Origin: Pontibacillus marinus BH030004 = DSM 16465
GTDB taxonomy: Bacteria > Bacillota > Bacilli > Bacillales > BH030062
Length of the DNA: 64,000 nucleotides
NCBI RefSeq assembly: GCF_000425225.1
Contig: NZ_KE384333.1
Span: 1-64,000 of the forward strand
Direction: 5' to 3'
Made by a program: the position numbers and the translations under genes
The notes under the pieces: generated by a model
What the model saw: the letters and a program-made list of their open reading frames with translations, nothing else
What the model was told of the DNA's origin: nothing
Database searches by the model: none
Shown here: one piece after another, positions 1 through 9,195 of the stretch
Layout of the letters: the number at the start of each line of letters is the position of its first letter
Position numbering within the stretch: the stretch's first letter is position 1

Positions 1-140
1 CTGTAGCAACACCGAACTACCCCACGTCGTGTGGGGCAGCAGGAAAGCAACCCGTTCCACAGCCCGCCGCTCTCCACAACAGCAACGGAACCTCTCAGTT
101 TCAAGTCTTCAACATAACTGCCAGATTGTTGAATTACTCA
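1..140 (-). repeat. Diverged end of the 21-bp-array repeat element (copy 3)
   Basis: Positions 82-114 match the conserved end of the elements at 24.7 and 52.2 kb: AGCAACGGA, then CTCAGTTTCAAGTCTTCAAC, then a CTGCCA-like stretch. The inner part is different and holds a CCCCAC/GTGGGG hairpin (20-36) instead of 21-bp units. The other end, if present, lies outside the window. Orientation is the same as the 52-kb copy. Confidence 0.6.
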
Positions 141-162
141 TGAAATCCTAAAAAAGTTTTTT

Positions 163-198
163 AAAAAAGAAGGAGGAATCTTTTATAATTCCTCCTTC
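163..198 (-). terminator. Intrinsic terminator of ectC
   Basis: An 11-bp perfect stem, GAAGGAGGAAT (169-179) with ATTCCTCCTTC (188-198), is followed on the minus strand by a run of T. It lies 15 bases beyond the ectC stop codon. Confidence 0.9.
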
Positions 199-213
199 CA
201 GCATTATATTCCA

Positions 214-603
214 TTATTCATCATCAACGATTGGATAAACACCGTTCTCATCATGAATCTCTTTCCCTGTTAGAGGAGGGTTAAAGACACAGACCATGCG
301 CATGTCTGTGGTGCCACGTAGTAAATGTTCATCATGCTCATCTAAAGAATACACGGTACCAGCTTTAATTGGATGAACCTTTCCGTCTGATATCGTTTCA
401 ACTTCTCCTTCTCCCTCTATACAATAAACAGCTTCTAGGTGGTTTTGATACCAAATATGCGTTTCCGTTCCTGCTTTAATGACCGTGTCATGCATGGAGA
501 AACCCATATTGTCCTGCTTAAGTAATAGGCGACGACTCGTCCAGTTCTCCCCCTTTACTTCATGTTCTGTTCCAATAACATCTTCTAATCTAACAGTCTT
601 CAT
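214..603 (-). CDS. ectC: L-ectoine synthase EctC, solitary copy
   Basis: EctC closes N-gamma-acetyl-diaminobutyrate to the compatible solute ectoine in the cytoplasm. The 129-residue cupin begins [13 protein letters not shown], as in the family, so I choose the ATG at 603; GGGGA lies 10 bases upstream. A longer in-frame start at 633 has no support. The metal ligands described for EctC, Glu57, Tyr85 and His93, are all present at those numbers. What is odd is the setting: ectA and ectB normally lie directly upstream, but 335 bases of apparently non-coding DNA and a BCCT carrier are found there. Either ectAB are elsewhere or this is a solitary EctC of the kind known from other bacteria, whose substrate is less certain. 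Confidence 0.93.
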   Translation of the reverse strand: MKTVRLEDVIGTEHEVKGENWTSRRLLLKQDNMGFSMHDTVIKAGTETHIWYQNHLEAVYCIEGEGEVETISDGKVHPIKAGTVYSLDEHDEHLLRGTTDMRMVCVFNPPLTGKEIHDENGVYPIVDDE

Positions 604-902
604 TCTTCGCAAATCCCCTTTCATCTTTTTCATACCGCTTACATTTATATATACAGTAACGATAAAGATTCATGAATTCAAGTAATATCGATTTTGATAA
701 ACTCCAAAGGAAATGAGTAGCTACTATTGAATCTATTATATAGACTATAAGGGCGAGCGGAAATCATGATTGGTTAGATGATTATAAAAAAATGCGCTTT
801 ATTCGTACCCGTACTCTAGCAGCTTTGGATCAACAACGGAAGAAATGGCGGACATAACATTAGCCTTTACTATGCCAGCTGATAATACTTAGTTAAACAT
901 AA
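604..902. other. Intergenic region upstream of ectC, no gene found
   Basis: No credible coding sequence is visible. The only open stretches are about 20 codons without a ribosome site. A TATAAT-like hexamer on the minus strand near 735-740 could serve ectC, but its -35 partner is poor. Confidence 0.5.
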
Positions 903-932
903 GAAATCCCCGAGGTTATCCCCGGGGATTTC
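903..932 (-). terminator. Hairpin after the BCCT gene
   Basis: GAAATCCCCG (903-912) pairs with CGGGGATTTC (923-932), just beyond the stop codon. The T-run on the minus strand is weak, so termination efficiency is uncertain. Confidence 0.65.
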
Positions 933-938
933 TAGTTT

Positions 939-2486
939 TTACATAGAAGTTGAAGAACCTTCACTTTGCTGCGCATTTTTTCGAGCCTTCTTGTCTTGCT
1001 TAAGCTTCAAGCGATCCTCATTGAGAGCCTTATAAAGCGAGTACATCATGAGGAGCATTATAATTGAGAACGGAAATGCTGCTGAGATCAGCGCATTTTG
1101 TAACCCTTGCAACCCTCCTGTATATAAGAGAATTGCTGCCATACTAGCCTGTGCAAGTCCCCAACTAAACTTAACGGTTTTAGGAGGATTTAATGACCCA
1201 TTTGTAGTTTGCATACCCAGCACAAATGTTGCAGAGTCGGCTGAAGTGATGAAGAATGTGCCGATTAGGCAAAGTGCTACAATAGACAAAATAGTTCCTA
1301 AAGGGTACTCCATTAACGTACCAAATAGCTGTTTCTCTGTAGCAAGATTCGCAATTTCTTTAGCATTATCAAGCTCAATAGCTGACATTCCAAAAACAGA
1401 AAACCATAGAAAACTTACAAGAGAAGGTACTACTAATACTCCAATTAAGAACTCTCTGATTGTACGTCCACGTGATACACGTGCAATAAAGATCCCTACA
1501 AATGGAGACCAAGCGATCCACCATGCCCAATAGAAGACCGTCCAACCTTGAATCCATGAACTCTTGTCATCATCAAAAGGGGCCAAACGGAAACTCATGC
1601 TAGAAACATCGCGGAGATATTGACCAATCGTGTCTGTAAATACATTCATAATTACTAATGTAGGGCCAATAATGAGCATACCTGCAAACAGAATTAGAGC
1701 TAGGAACATGTTCGCATTACTTAGATATTTAATTCCTTTACTTAATCCAGTATAAGCTGAGAACATAAATAGAACCGTTACAACTCCAATAATAACCAGC
1801 TGTACCCAGAATGTATTTGGAATATCAAGTAGATAAGACAGTCCACCATTAATTTGTGTAGCTCCAAATCCTAAAGTTGTTGCAACACCAACAACAGTAG
1901 CAAAAATAGCAATAATATCAATGGCTTTTCCAATTGGACCTCGTACTTTTTCTCCTAAAATAGGATAAAGAGTTGCACTTACTAAACCAGGTGCCCCTCT
2001 TCTAAATTTAAAGTATGCTAATGATAAAGCGACCATCGCATATATAGCCCATGCATGGATTCCCCAGTGGAAATACGTAAATTTCAAAGATTCTTTTAGA
2101 GCCCCAGTAGTTCCTGCTTCAGCAGTAGGAGCATTCTTAACGTAATGGTGAAGAGGCTCAGCTACTCCCCAGAATACTAGCCCGATCCCCATACCTGCAC
2201 TAAATAACATAGCAAACCAGGTAGGAAGACTATAGTCTGGAGATTCATCTGGCTTTCCTAATTTTAATTTTCCAAATGGACTAATAATGACAAATATACA
2301 AAATATCACAAATAATGTTACGACTAATAAGTAATACCATCCGAAATGAACACTGATATAATCACGAACAGTTTTCGTTACTAATTTAAGGTTATCAGGA
2401 GCTGTGGTGCCCCAAATTACTGATAGTGCTGAAATAGCGATAGATATCCAGAATACTAAAGTGACTTTATTAGATATTTTACTCAC
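939..2486 (-). CDS. BCCT-family osmolyte transporter (betaine/ectoine type)
   Basis: A 515-residue membrane protein with about 12 helices. It takes up a quaternary-ammonium or ectoine-like solute, driven by sodium or protons. BCCT hallmarks are the glycine-rich [13 protein letters not shown] stretch near residue 98 and the signature [20 protein letters not shown] followed by SRGRTIREF, with the tryptophans that form the substrate box. It ends in a charged cytoplasmic tail ([12 protein letters not shown]). The start is GTG, preceded by GGAGAGGAG at good spacing. Its place beside ectC suggests osmotic stress uptake (OpuD or EctT-like), but substrate cannot be read from the sequence. Confidence 0.9.
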   Translation of the reverse strand: MSKISNKVTLVFWISIAISALSVIWGTTAPDNLKLVTKTVRDYISVHFGWYYLLVVTLFVIFCIFVIISPFGKLKLGKPDESPDYSLPTWFAMLFSAGMGIGLVFWGVAEPLHHYVKNAPTAEAGTTGALKESLKFTYFHWGIHAWAIYAMVALSLAYFKFRRGAPGLVSATLYPILGEKVRGPIGKAIDIIAIFATVVGVATTLGFGATQINGGLSYLLDIPNTFWVQLVIIGVVTVLFMFSAYTGLSKGIKYLSNANMFLALILFAGMLIIGPTLVIMNVFTDTIGQYLRDVSSMSFRLAPFDDDKSSWIQGWTVFYWAWWIAWSPFVGIFIARVSRGRTIREFLIGVLVVPSLVSFLWFSVFGMSAIELDNAKEIANLATEKQLFGTLMEYPLGTILSIVALCLIGTFFITSADSATFVLGMQTTNGSLNPPKTVKFSWGLAQASMAAILLYTGGLQGLQNALISAAFPFSIIMLLMMYSLYKALNEDRLKLKQDKKARKNAQQSEGSSTSM

Positions 2487-2671
2487 ATCCGATCTCCTCT
2501 CCTATTATTATTTCTTCTTTATTGGCTACTGCGTCTACCCTTTCATAGGCGTAAATATATCAATGCTATACATATACCCACGATCAATGAATATAAACAA
2601 TAGATATCTTAAGTTAGCCTAGTTCTACATAGCTTCTATACCGATTACTTCAGTATCTTTAAGACTGTTCG

Positions 2672-2740
2672 AAAATCACAATTAACTAACAAAAAAACTT
2701 CCCTAAAATGAATCATGATAATTTTTCATATTGTGATTTT
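2672..2740. promoter_or_regulatory. Inverted repeat overlapping a putative promoter of the MFS gene
   Basis: AAAATCACAAT (2672-2682) is repeated in perfect inverse at 2730-2740 (ATTGTGATTTT). The right arm contains TTGTGA, a plausible -35 box, with TATAGT/TATATT boxes downstream. It could be an operator or a structured leader. The rest of 2487-2805 shows no gene. Confidence 0.4.
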
Positions 2741-2841
2741 TTGTTATAGTATATATTTAGAGTATCGAAATAAATGAACGAAATATATGAAAGAAGGGAT
2801 CTATTATTATAGATCAAGAGAAAAGTGCAAAACGAAATTTA

Positions 2842-4032
2842 ATGATCATGTGGTTTGCCAACTTTTTCATAGCTGGCAGTATGACGATGGTCATGCCTTT
2901 CTTATCGTTATATATTGAGACCTTTGGAGAATTCTCTGATGCCTACGTGCAACGGTGGTCTGGGTTAGTTTTCGGAATTACCTTTTTCACTGCATTTCTC
3001 TTTTCACCAATATGGGGACGTTTCGGAGATCATTATGGTAGGAAAAAGATTTTAATCATTTCTGGTATCGGCCTTTCTATAAGCGTATTGCTGATGGGAT
3101 TTGTAACCTCTGTATTTCAATTATTTATACTCCGATTGTTCATGGGAGTATTTACGGGTTTTATTTCTACATCCCAAGCTATGATTTCTACTCAAACCCC
3201 TAGAGAGTCCTCAGGAAGTGCATTGGGTACACTTCAGACAGGTAATGTATCTGGGGCTTTGATGGGCCCTATGTTCGGTGGCATTTTAGCGGACAGTATT
3301 GGTTTCGCTTTAACTTTCCAGTTAACAGCTATCACCCTGTTTCTTGCAGCCATGTTTGTTATGTTTGGTGTTCAAGAGTTTAAAGTGGCAGAGGATACAG
3401 GTGAAGATGATGATCGCTCTTATTCTCGAAAAGAAGTGCTTCAACACATCTTGAAGAGCCCTGTTTTGCTTATGGTCATGATTGTATCCATGTTTGTTCA
3501 AATTGCCCATTTCAGTATTCAACCTATTTTAGCTCTGTTTGTTAACGAGATACACGGTAGCGCGAATATTGCCTTTTTCTCAGGAATCGCCTTCTCTGCC
3601 GCTGGGGTAGGGAATTTATTAATGGCTAAGCGCTGGGGAAGCATTGCGGATAAAATCGGGTATGAAAAAGTACTGCTTTTCTTACTTATTGCTTCTGGTG
3701 TCGTATATTTACCAGGAGCCTTCGTGGAAAATATCTGGCAGCTTCTTGTCTTAAGGTTCCTACTTGGAATTACAATTGGAGGCATCATCCCTGTAAGAAC
3801 AGCATATATACGTCAGGTTGCCCCCGTTTCCATTCAAGGTGAGGTTTTAGGCTACACCACCAGCCTTCGTTTCCTTGGAAACATCATTGGCCCCGCTTTA
3901 GGAGGATTTTTAGCTGGATCATTTGGATTCACTTCTGTTTTTGTTACAACAACTCTACTGTTATTAGCAAGCGGATTTAGTTTAGGACTTATATTACAAA
4001 AACAACCAAGTACAGTTAAAAGATATGGATAA
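2842..4032 (+). CDS. MFS multidrug-type efflux transporter, start codon unclear
   Basis: A 12-helix major facilitator protein of the drug:proton antiporter kind, similar to MdtG/YttB-type pumps. Visible motifs are the loop-2/3 motif GRFGDHYGRKK (near residue 57), the second-half equivalent GSIADKIGYEK, and a motif-C-like GALMGPMFGG stretch. The ATG given has no ribosome site. The family usually carries a short charged N-terminus before MIMWFANF, and the frame stays open upstream with DQEKSAKRNL. A good AGAAGGGA site at 2792-2799 points to ATA (2809) or ATT (2806) as initiator. So the true protein is probably 11-12 residues longer with a non-standard start, or the start codon is damaged. Confidence 0.85.
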   Translation: MIMWFANFFIAGSMTMVMPFLSLYIETFGEFSDAYVQRWSGLVFGITFFTAFLFSPIWGRFGDHYGRKKILIISGIGLSISVLLMGFVTSVFQLFILRLFMGVFTGFISTSQAMISTQTPRESSGSALGTLQTGNVSGALMGPMFGGILADSIGFALTFQLTAITLFLAAMFVMFGVQEFKVAEDTGEDDDRSYSRKEVLQHILKSPVLLMVMIVSMFVQIAHFSIQPILALFVNEIHGSANIAFFSGIAFSAAGVGNLLMAKRWGSIADKIGYEKVLLFLLIASGVVYLPGAFVENIWQLLVLRFLLGITIGGIIPVRTAYIRQVAPVSIQGEVLGYTTSLRFLGNIIGPALGGFLAGSFGFTSVFVTTTLLLLASGFSLGLILQKQPSTVKRYG

Positions 4033-4057
4033 GGGTGCTCTAGCAGCACCCTTTTTT
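4031..4057. terminator. Bidirectional terminator between convergent genes
   Basis: GGGTGCT (4033-4039) pairs with AGCACCC (4045-4051), flanked by TTTTTT on the plus strand and by T-rich sequence on the minus strand. Confidence 0.9.
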
Positions 4058-4059
4058 AA

Positions 4060-4821
4060 TCACCCATTCAACCTGTCATAAAGACGCTTGAACACTATAG
4101 CTTGGGCCCATAATGGCAAGGGATCATTCACTTTTTGCTTCCATTCCTCCCCTTCTAAAAGGCCTTCTTCATACAACCACTCGACTGCTTCTTGTTTCCA
4201 GGAAGCGATACTCTCCCACTGTTGTTCAGGATTTCTGTACGTATGACCAAAGTATTCTGATATAGCCTGTGCATGGTTTCTAGCTACTTTTCTTCTGTAT
4301 TCGCTCGTTTTCATTAGAGCAAGATCTTCTTCGTTTGTCATGAACCCATTCTCGGTTAGAATAGCGACCATCTTTGTTTCTCGAATGACATGGAAATTTG
4401 TCCATTCTCCAATCTTGGATGCATGTACACCATCCCCATGTAAATGTATACCTGAGTGTTGCATATGTTTAGCGAAAAGGTAAGCTAGTCGTTTCCCCTC
4501 ATCTGAAGAGTGCCAGTAGAAGCAACAAGATCCCCGCGTATAAGGGTCATTTGAAGCATTTGCATGAACACTCCAAAACAAATCAACATCTGTTCTATTC
4601 GCAAGATCCGTTCTTTCTTTTAGCGAAACTTCTTTACCATATAAGGGTTGTGTAAGGAGAACAGAAAAGCCGTTGTACTCAAGAAACTCCTTTAAAAAAC
4701 TCACTACACTTGCATTAAATTGATGTTCTTCAAAAACTTCCCCGTTTGTCTCTATCCCTTTTGCGTTCCTCTGCTCGTAAGTATCTTGTCCATGTCCTGC
4801 GTCTAATGCAATTCTGACCAT
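4060..4821 (-). CDS. N-acetylmuramoyl-L-alanine amidase (Amidase_3)
   Basis: A 253-residue zinc amidase that cuts the bond between muramic acid and the stem peptide of peptidoglycan. The fold is shown by LDAGHG with zinc ligand His10, a glutamate ligand at 31 or 32, SVHAN with His86, and the catalytic Glu157 in ILTENGF. There is no signal peptide, as in CwlC-type sporulation amidases or phage-type lysins released by lysis. The last 45 residues (WKQEAVEWLYEEGLL and on) resemble a half S-layer-homology or wall-binding repeat. It stands alone and faces the MFS gene. Confidence 0.85.
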   Translation of the reverse strand: MVRIALDAGHGQDTYEQRNAKGIETNGEVFEEHQFNASVVSFLKEFLEYNGFSVLLTQPLYGKEVSLKERTDLANRTDVDLFWSVHANASNDPYTRGSCCFYWHSSDEGKRLAYLFAKHMQHSGIHLHGDGVHASKIGEWTNFHVIRETKMVAILTENGFMTNEEDLALMKTSEYRRKVARNHAQAISEYFGHTYRNPEQQWESIASWKQEAVEWLYEEGLLEGEEWKQKVNDPLPLWAQAIVFKRLYDRLNG

Positions 4822-4987
4822 ATCGCCTCACCTCTGCTATAAGTTTGTTAATATTGTGCCACATAATGGTATAAACAGGGTGATTACTCCAAAATTTACA
4901 TCTATTTTACCGGTCACTGTTAGGACTTTTGATCCGAATTTTATCAATGTAAGAACAAAATTAGCTTGCGATTAGGAGGTTAGCCTA

Positions 4988-5299
4988 ATGACTTCTTACA
5001 ATGAAGGAAATGTCCAATCAGAAGATCCAGTAACTCAAGAGAAACGTTCTAAGAAACATTATAAAAAACCTTGGTATAACCAAGGGTGGTTGTGGCTTAT
5101 CATTGCAATCATTAGCTTAGGTATATTTTTCTTCTTATTTCAAGGACTAATAGATCAATTAAGTCAACTAACACAAGCAACTCAAGAACAAAATCAAATT
5201 CTTTCTGGTATTAAAGAGAAGATGAATGAATTAATGGTTGAACTGAATCGTGTCGCATCAGATGTTGTACAAGTCATTCAAAGTAAAACGAAAGCTTAA
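4988..5299 (+). CDS. Small membrane protein with one helix and a coiled-coil tail
   Basis: Not recognised. The 103-residue product has a charged cytosolic N-terminus (about 1-35), one membrane segment (WLWLIIAIISLGIFFFLFQG, about 37-56) and a heptad-rich C-terminal part (QLSQLTQATQEQNQILSGI) likely to form a coiled coil. The ribosome site AGGAGG and spacing are very good, which supports real expression. It is a single-gene unit. Confidence 0.7.
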   Translation: MTSYNEGNVQSEDPVTQEKRSKKHYKKPWYNQGWLWLIIAIISLGIFFFLFQGLIDQLSQLTQATQEQNQILSGIKEKMNELMVELNRVASDVVQVIQSKTKA

Positions 5300-5340
5300 A
5301 TTAATTCTTATTTCCTTTTTGTTCAGTGGATACCTTTATA

Positions 5341-5361
5341 AGCCCCACCTAATGTGGGGCT
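5341..5361. terminator. Hairpin at the end of convergent genes
   Basis: AGCCCCAC pairs with GTGGGGCT, overlapping the stop codon of the minus-strand gene. T-runs are weak on both sides. Confidence 0.55.
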
Positions 5362-5806
5362 ATACACCTTCAATTTCATCCAAGACTGGATAAACAGCTT
5401 CTACACCTTTTTCAGCGACAAGACAACTTACCCCGAGAGGTGTTTCCCAAAAAGATTCAGGAATAACAGGGTTCTTCAATCCTGCTGCAGAAAATAGTGC
5501 GCGGTAAATTCGATGCAAGTGCTGTTGCGTAACAGCTCTATCCTGCTCCTTCTCTCCTCTAGCTAGAAGAAATACATAGCGCATGGATTGAAACAAGTTC
5601 TCTCCTGGCATAAAAGTGAAATTTTTATAAAGTTGCATTCGCTCTTCCACATCTTCTTTTATCGCATCTTTTACTGCTAGATCCTCTAAATGTTCATATA
5701 GGTGGCGATACACTTGTTGAAATACGCGTCTCTTTTCATTTTGCATCACTTCGTCTGTGTAGATCTCTTGTAGTTTTGCGTGAGCTTTTTCCGGTGTCCA
5801 GTTCAA
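5360..5806 (-). CDS. Conserved-looking helical protein, function unknown
   Basis: Not recognised. The 148-residue product is soluble and predicted mainly helical, with many charged residues in the first 90 (EKRRVFQQVYRHLYEHLEDL) and a C-terminal LGVSCLVAEKGVEAVYPVL stretch. The start is TTG with GGGAGGAG six bases before it. It stands alone, divergent from cysK. I see no catalytic motif. Confidence 0.65.
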   Translation of the reverse strand: MNWTPEKAHAKLQEIYTDEVMQNEKRRVFQQVYRHLYEHLEDLAVKDAIKEDVEERMQLYKNFTFMPGENLFQSMRYVFLLARGEKEQDRAVTQQHLHRIYRALFSAAGLKNPVIPESFWETPLGVSCLVAEKGVEAVYPVLDEIEGV

Positions 5807-5968
5807 CTTGACTCCTCCCTTGAAAGCGTTTCACCCATTGTAACAAAACTTTATTGTATGGTGTTGTATCTAGCAAGACAACCTAAGAAGAAAAGCGTGA
5901 GACATGAGTACCATGTACGGCATATGTTAAAATAGGATCAAAATGTTGAAGTAAAAGGAAGTGACAGC

Positions 5969-6901
5969 ATGCGTGTCGTAAACAACATCGCTGATTTAAT
6001 TGGAAACACACCGCTCGTAAAGCTAAACCGCATCGTTCCTGAAGGTGGAGCAGATGTGTATATGAAACTAGAAATGTTTAACCCAAGCGGAAGCGTTAAG
6101 GACCGTGCCGCTTATAATATGTTAGTGGAAGCTGAAAAGTCAGGAAAACTTAAAGAAGGTTCCACAATCATAGAACCAACTAGCGGGAATACTGGGATTG
6201 GACTTGCCATGAATGCTTCAGCTCGTGGCTATCGTGCGATTCTTGTTATGCCTGATACGATGACACAAGAGCGCATCAACTTATTGAAAGCCTATGGTGC
6301 TGAAGTTGAGCTGACTCCTGGAGCAGAGAAAATGCCAGGTGCTATTAAACGTGCTGAGGAACTAGCAAAAGAAATCCCAAATAGCTTTGTTCCTATGCAA
6401 TTTAAGAACATGGCTAACCCTGATGCTCACCGCAACACAACTGCAACAGAAATTATTGAGGCCATGGATGAGCTAGGCAAACCACTATCTGCTTTCGTTT
6501 CTACTGCAGGTACTGGCGGAACTGTGACAGGCACAGGGGAAACGCTAAAGGATCATTACAAAGATCTTTCTGTACACGTGGTAGAGCCACATGGATCTCC
6601 TGTTTTATCTGGCGGAAAGCCTGGTAAGCACAAACTAGTTGGAACGAGCCCTGGTTTCATCCCAGATATCTTAAACCAAGATGTCTATGATGAAATTTTC
6701 AAAATCACGGATGAAGATGCTTATGATATTACGCGTCGTCTGGCTCGTGAAGAAGGTATTCTAGTTGGACCTTCAGCAGGAGCTGCTACGTATGCCGCTA
6801 TGGAAGTAGCAAAACGTAAGCAACCGGGTGAAGTTGTGGTTTGTATTGCACCTGATACAGGTGAACGTTACCTTTCTGGTGATTTATTTAAATTTGATTA
6901 A
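5969..6901 (+). CDS. cysK: Cysteine synthase (O-acetylserine sulfhydrylase)
   Basis: A 310-residue PLP enzyme of the fold-II group. It makes cysteine from O-acetylserine and sulfide. Visible are NPSGSVKDRAA with the PLP lysine Lys44, the substrate loop PTSGNTGIGLA, the GTGGTVTGTGE phosphate cup, and GPSAGAA near the C-terminus. Length is normal for CysK. Some positions (GTSPGFIPD where CysK usually has GIGAGFVPD) suggest the YtkP-like paralogue rather than the main enzyme. The upstream 160 bases show no recognised S-box or T-box. Confidence 0.88.
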   Translation: MRVVNNIADLIGNTPLVKLNRIVPEGGADVYMKLEMFNPSGSVKDRAAYNMLVEAEKSGKLKEGSTIIEPTSGNTGIGLAMNASARGYRAILVMPDTMTQERINLLKAYGAEVELTPGAEKMPGAIKRAEELAKEIPNSFVPMQFKNMANPDAHRNTTATEIIEAMDELGKPLSAFVSTAGTGGTVTGTGETLKDHYKDLSVHVVEPHGSPVLSGGKPGKHKLVGTSPGFIPDILNQDVYDEIFKITDEDAYDITRRLAREEGILVGPSAGAATYAAMEVAKRKQPGEVVVCIAPDTGERYLSGDLFKFD

Positions 6902-6903
6902 AC

Positions 6904-6942
6904 AAAAGGTCATCAGCATCTAATGTGCTGATGACCTTTTTA
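6904..6942. terminator. Bidirectional terminator after cysK
   Basis: A 15-bp perfect stem, AAAAGGTCATCAGCA with its complement, is followed by TTTTT. It lies between convergent genes. Confidence 0.92.
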
Positions 6943-7113
6943 TGTACCATGATGGTCGCTATCAAAATCAGGCTCTCTTTCCTCCTCTTCATCATGTTTC
7001 TTTTTCAAGTATTCTCCAATAACTGAACTGTTAATGCCGTTTCTTACAGCTGTTTCAATGATAAGGTAAAGTATTAATAACGATATAACATATACAACAA
7101 TAGAAATGATCAT
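6940..7113 (-). CDS. Small membrane protein with acidic tail
   Basis: Not recognised. From the ATG at 7113 the product has 57 residues: one membrane helix (IISIVVYVISLLILYLIIETA) and an acidic histidine-containing tail (KKKHDEEEEREPDFDSDHHGT). I prefer this start to one 14 codons upstream because AGGGAGGGGG lies directly before it. Confidence 0.6.
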   Translation of the reverse strand: MIISIVVYVISLLILYLIIETAVRNGINSSVIGEYLKKKHDEEEEREPDFDSDHHGT

Positions 7114-7196
7114 GTTAACCCCCTCCCTATACCAATAATTTGGAAATGATAACATTTACTTTATAAGGTGACCTCTCCTTTGTAAATCCTAAAGTG

Positions 7197-7724
7197 TTAA
7201 GAGTCCACTTGGCCGACAATATAGGTTTGATGATTTTGCTTCATTGCATTATAAACTCCCCTTGATATTTCATGGTGTGTAAGCCATCTTTGCTCAGCTC
7301 GAACATAACCTAATATGACTTCCTGGTATGAACAGGTATTATTAGTGCTAGGGATAAAGTTTTCAGAAGGACGAGCTGCACGACTACCTTTCACATGAAC
7401 AAGTTCCCAATTTTCTTGTTTTTGGCCAACCTCATCACACATTTTTTGAAGAGTAGCATACCCCTCTTTATGGAACCAAGCGACTACCTTACTAACTGGC
7501 TTTTGTTTTAGGATATGCAAGATATCCTCTATGAAAGTGTCTTCTACTGTATAATCTGATGAATATGTATTTAGTAACTCAGGTTGAGGAGCTTGATCGT
7601 GCAAACTTTTTAATTTGCTTTTATTTCGAGCCACAACCGTTACTTCATTCCCTTCTTTGTTTAAGGTTAGGGCTAATTCTTTTAACATCCCGCTTCCACC
7701 GATAATTAAAATGTGTTTTGACAT
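7197..7724 (-). CDS. Rossmann-fold short-chain dehydrogenase-like protein
   Basis: A 175-residue protein beginning MSKHILIIGGSGMLKELALTL, a dinucleotide-binding beta-alpha-beta unit with a GGSGML glycine motif, then VTVVARNKSKL, the usual NADP-binding strand end. No YxxxK catalytic pair of classical short-chain dehydrogenases is visible, so it may be a binding or regulatory protein. The start at 7724 is chosen because GGAAGGAG lies eleven bases upstream; six extra codons upstream overlap that site. Confidence 0.65.
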   Translation of the reverse strand: MSKHILIIGGSGMLKELALTLNKEGNEVTVVARNKSKLKSLHDQAPQPELLNTYSSDYTVEDTFIEDILHILKQKPVSKVVAWFHKEGYATLQKMCDEVGQKQENWELVHVKGSRAARPSENFIPSTNNTCSYQEVILGYVRAEQRWLTHHEISRGVYNAMKQNHQTYIVGQVDS

Positions 7725-7810
7725 ACAATAGTCTCCTTCCAATTTATTTATTGTTTGTATCGGAATTCATTTTGCTTTTGTTACTATAATAATATTCTTC
7801 TTAACATACA

Positions 7811-7838
7811 AAAAGCCAGGTGTTTAATCACCTGGCTT
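7811..7838 (-). terminator. Terminator of the dicarboxylate symporter gene
   Basis: AAGCCAGGTG pairs with CACCTGGCTT; TTTTT follows on the minus strand. Confidence 0.9.
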
Positions 7839-7855
7839 AAGTTTAATCAAAATAT

Positions 7856-9076
7856 TTACGCTTCTTGATGTTTTTGTTCCGTCTTATTAATTAAAGATGT
7901 TCCAACAAGGTCACCTGTTACGTTCAAGGCTGTTGCACCCATTCCAACTAGAGCATCGATAGAAGTTAGTATAGCAACTGCTTCCATTGGTAGTCCGACT
8001 TGAGCGAACACTGTAGCAATCATTACGATCCCAGCTCCAGGCACACCTGCTGTACCAATGGATGCTAGTGTCCCAACGATCACGATCATTAACATGCTTG
8101 TGAAGCCTAGTGTCGTATCTGTGTAATTCGCAGCAAATACAGCTGATACTGCAATACGAATTGCAGCTCCATCCATGTTAATCGTTGCTCCAAGAGGTAA
8201 GCTGAAGCCGTATAAGCTTTTGGATAAACCTAAGCGATTAGCGGCATTTAGTGTTACTGGCAATGTCCCTGAACTACTTTGGGTAACAAATGCTGTAATC
8301 ATTGGTGTACGAGCTTGAGAGAAAAACTGGTTTGGCTTCATTTTAAATGTCACCATCATCAACACATAGATTCCAATTTGTGCAATCAACGCAACATAAA
8401 GAACAAAGACCATATTACCTAGAGATAAAATGGTATCCATTCCTTGCTTACCAACCGTTTGAGCAATGATCGCAAAAATTCCGATTGGAACATATTGCAG
8501 AATGACATTCATAATTTTAAATGTAGCTTCATTTAACCCATTAAACACTTTATAAATGTGTTCACCTAAGCCCCCATGCTCTTTAGAACTTCGTAATGCG
8601 GCAATCGCAATACCGAAAACTAATGCCGTAAAGATAATTCCAAGAAGGTTCATCTCACTAAATGCTGTCACAATGTTCTTCGGCACGATGTTTAGTAACA
8701 CACTTGCTACACCAGGGTGTTCATTTGCCTCAATAGTTGAATCAGTCTCTGCTGTTACACCTGAACCTGGATCAAACAAACTTGCTACAGTCAATCCTAC
8801 AGTCATGGCTAAGGCAGACGTTACAACGTAATACATAAACACCTTTCCACCCATGCGCCCTAAATCACCTAACTTTGTCTGGTTCACACCAACAACCAAA
8901 GTGAAAAGTATAAGCGGAATGATGATAAATTGAAGTAATCGCATTAACAAATCGCCTAATGGAGCTAGTACAGTTGCTTGCTCTCCAAAAATAAGACCAA
9001 CAATAATACCTAAAATAAGTGCAATAGTAATTTTCACAATTAATGAAGTATCTGTATAGACTTTCAACAGTTTCAT
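7856..9076 (-). CDS. Sodium:dicarboxylate/amino-acid symporter (DAACS family)
   Basis: A 406-residue carrier that moves a dicarboxylate or an acidic or neutral amino acid with sodium or protons. The family's re-entrant hairpin motif TQSSSGTLPVT and helix-7 motif GATINMDGAA are both visible, followed by the second hairpin GTLASIGTAGVPGAG and NVTGDLVGTSL. I choose the ATG at 9076, preceded by GGAGGG; the upstream ATG at 9094 lies inside that ribosome site. It is a single-gene unit. Substrate (glutamate, C4 acid or cystine) cannot be decided. Confidence 0.9.
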   Translation of the reverse strand: MKLLKVYTDTSLIVKITIALILGIIVGLIFGEQATVLAPLGDLLMRLLQFIIIPLILFTLVVGVNQTKLGDLGRMGGKVFMYYVVTSALAMTVGLTVASLFDPGSGVTAETDSTIEANEHPGVASVLLNIVPKNIVTAFSEMNLLGIIFTALVFGIAIAALRSSKEHGGLGEHIYKVFNGLNEATFKIMNVILQYVPIGIFAIIAQTVGKQGMDTILSLGNMVFVLYVALIAQIGIYVLMMVTFKMKPNQFFSQARTPMITAFVTQSSSGTLPVTLNAANRLGLSKSLYGFSLPLGATINMDGAAIRIAVSAVFAANYTDTTLGFTSMLMIVIVGTLASIGTAGVPGAGIVMIATVFAQVGLPMEAVAILTSIDALVGMGATALNVTGDLVGTSLINKTEQKHQEA

Positions 9077-9195
9077 ATCATTAACCCTCCTCACTATAAT
9101 TTCTATTAAACCTATTAAAACTATCGGAATTAGTAGTATTAAAATACATGATAGTTAGGTAATCTGTCAAAATGTAAAAATTCCCTTATTATCCG

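Noticed and set aside
781-860. Decayed ectB or transposase fragment upstream of ectC
   Set aside because: The only translation (MRFIRTRTLAALDQQRKKWRT) has no match that I recognise and no ribosome site.
5807-5968. T-box or S-box leader of cysK
   Set aside because: No specifier loop, GGGUGG T-box sequence or terminator is present.
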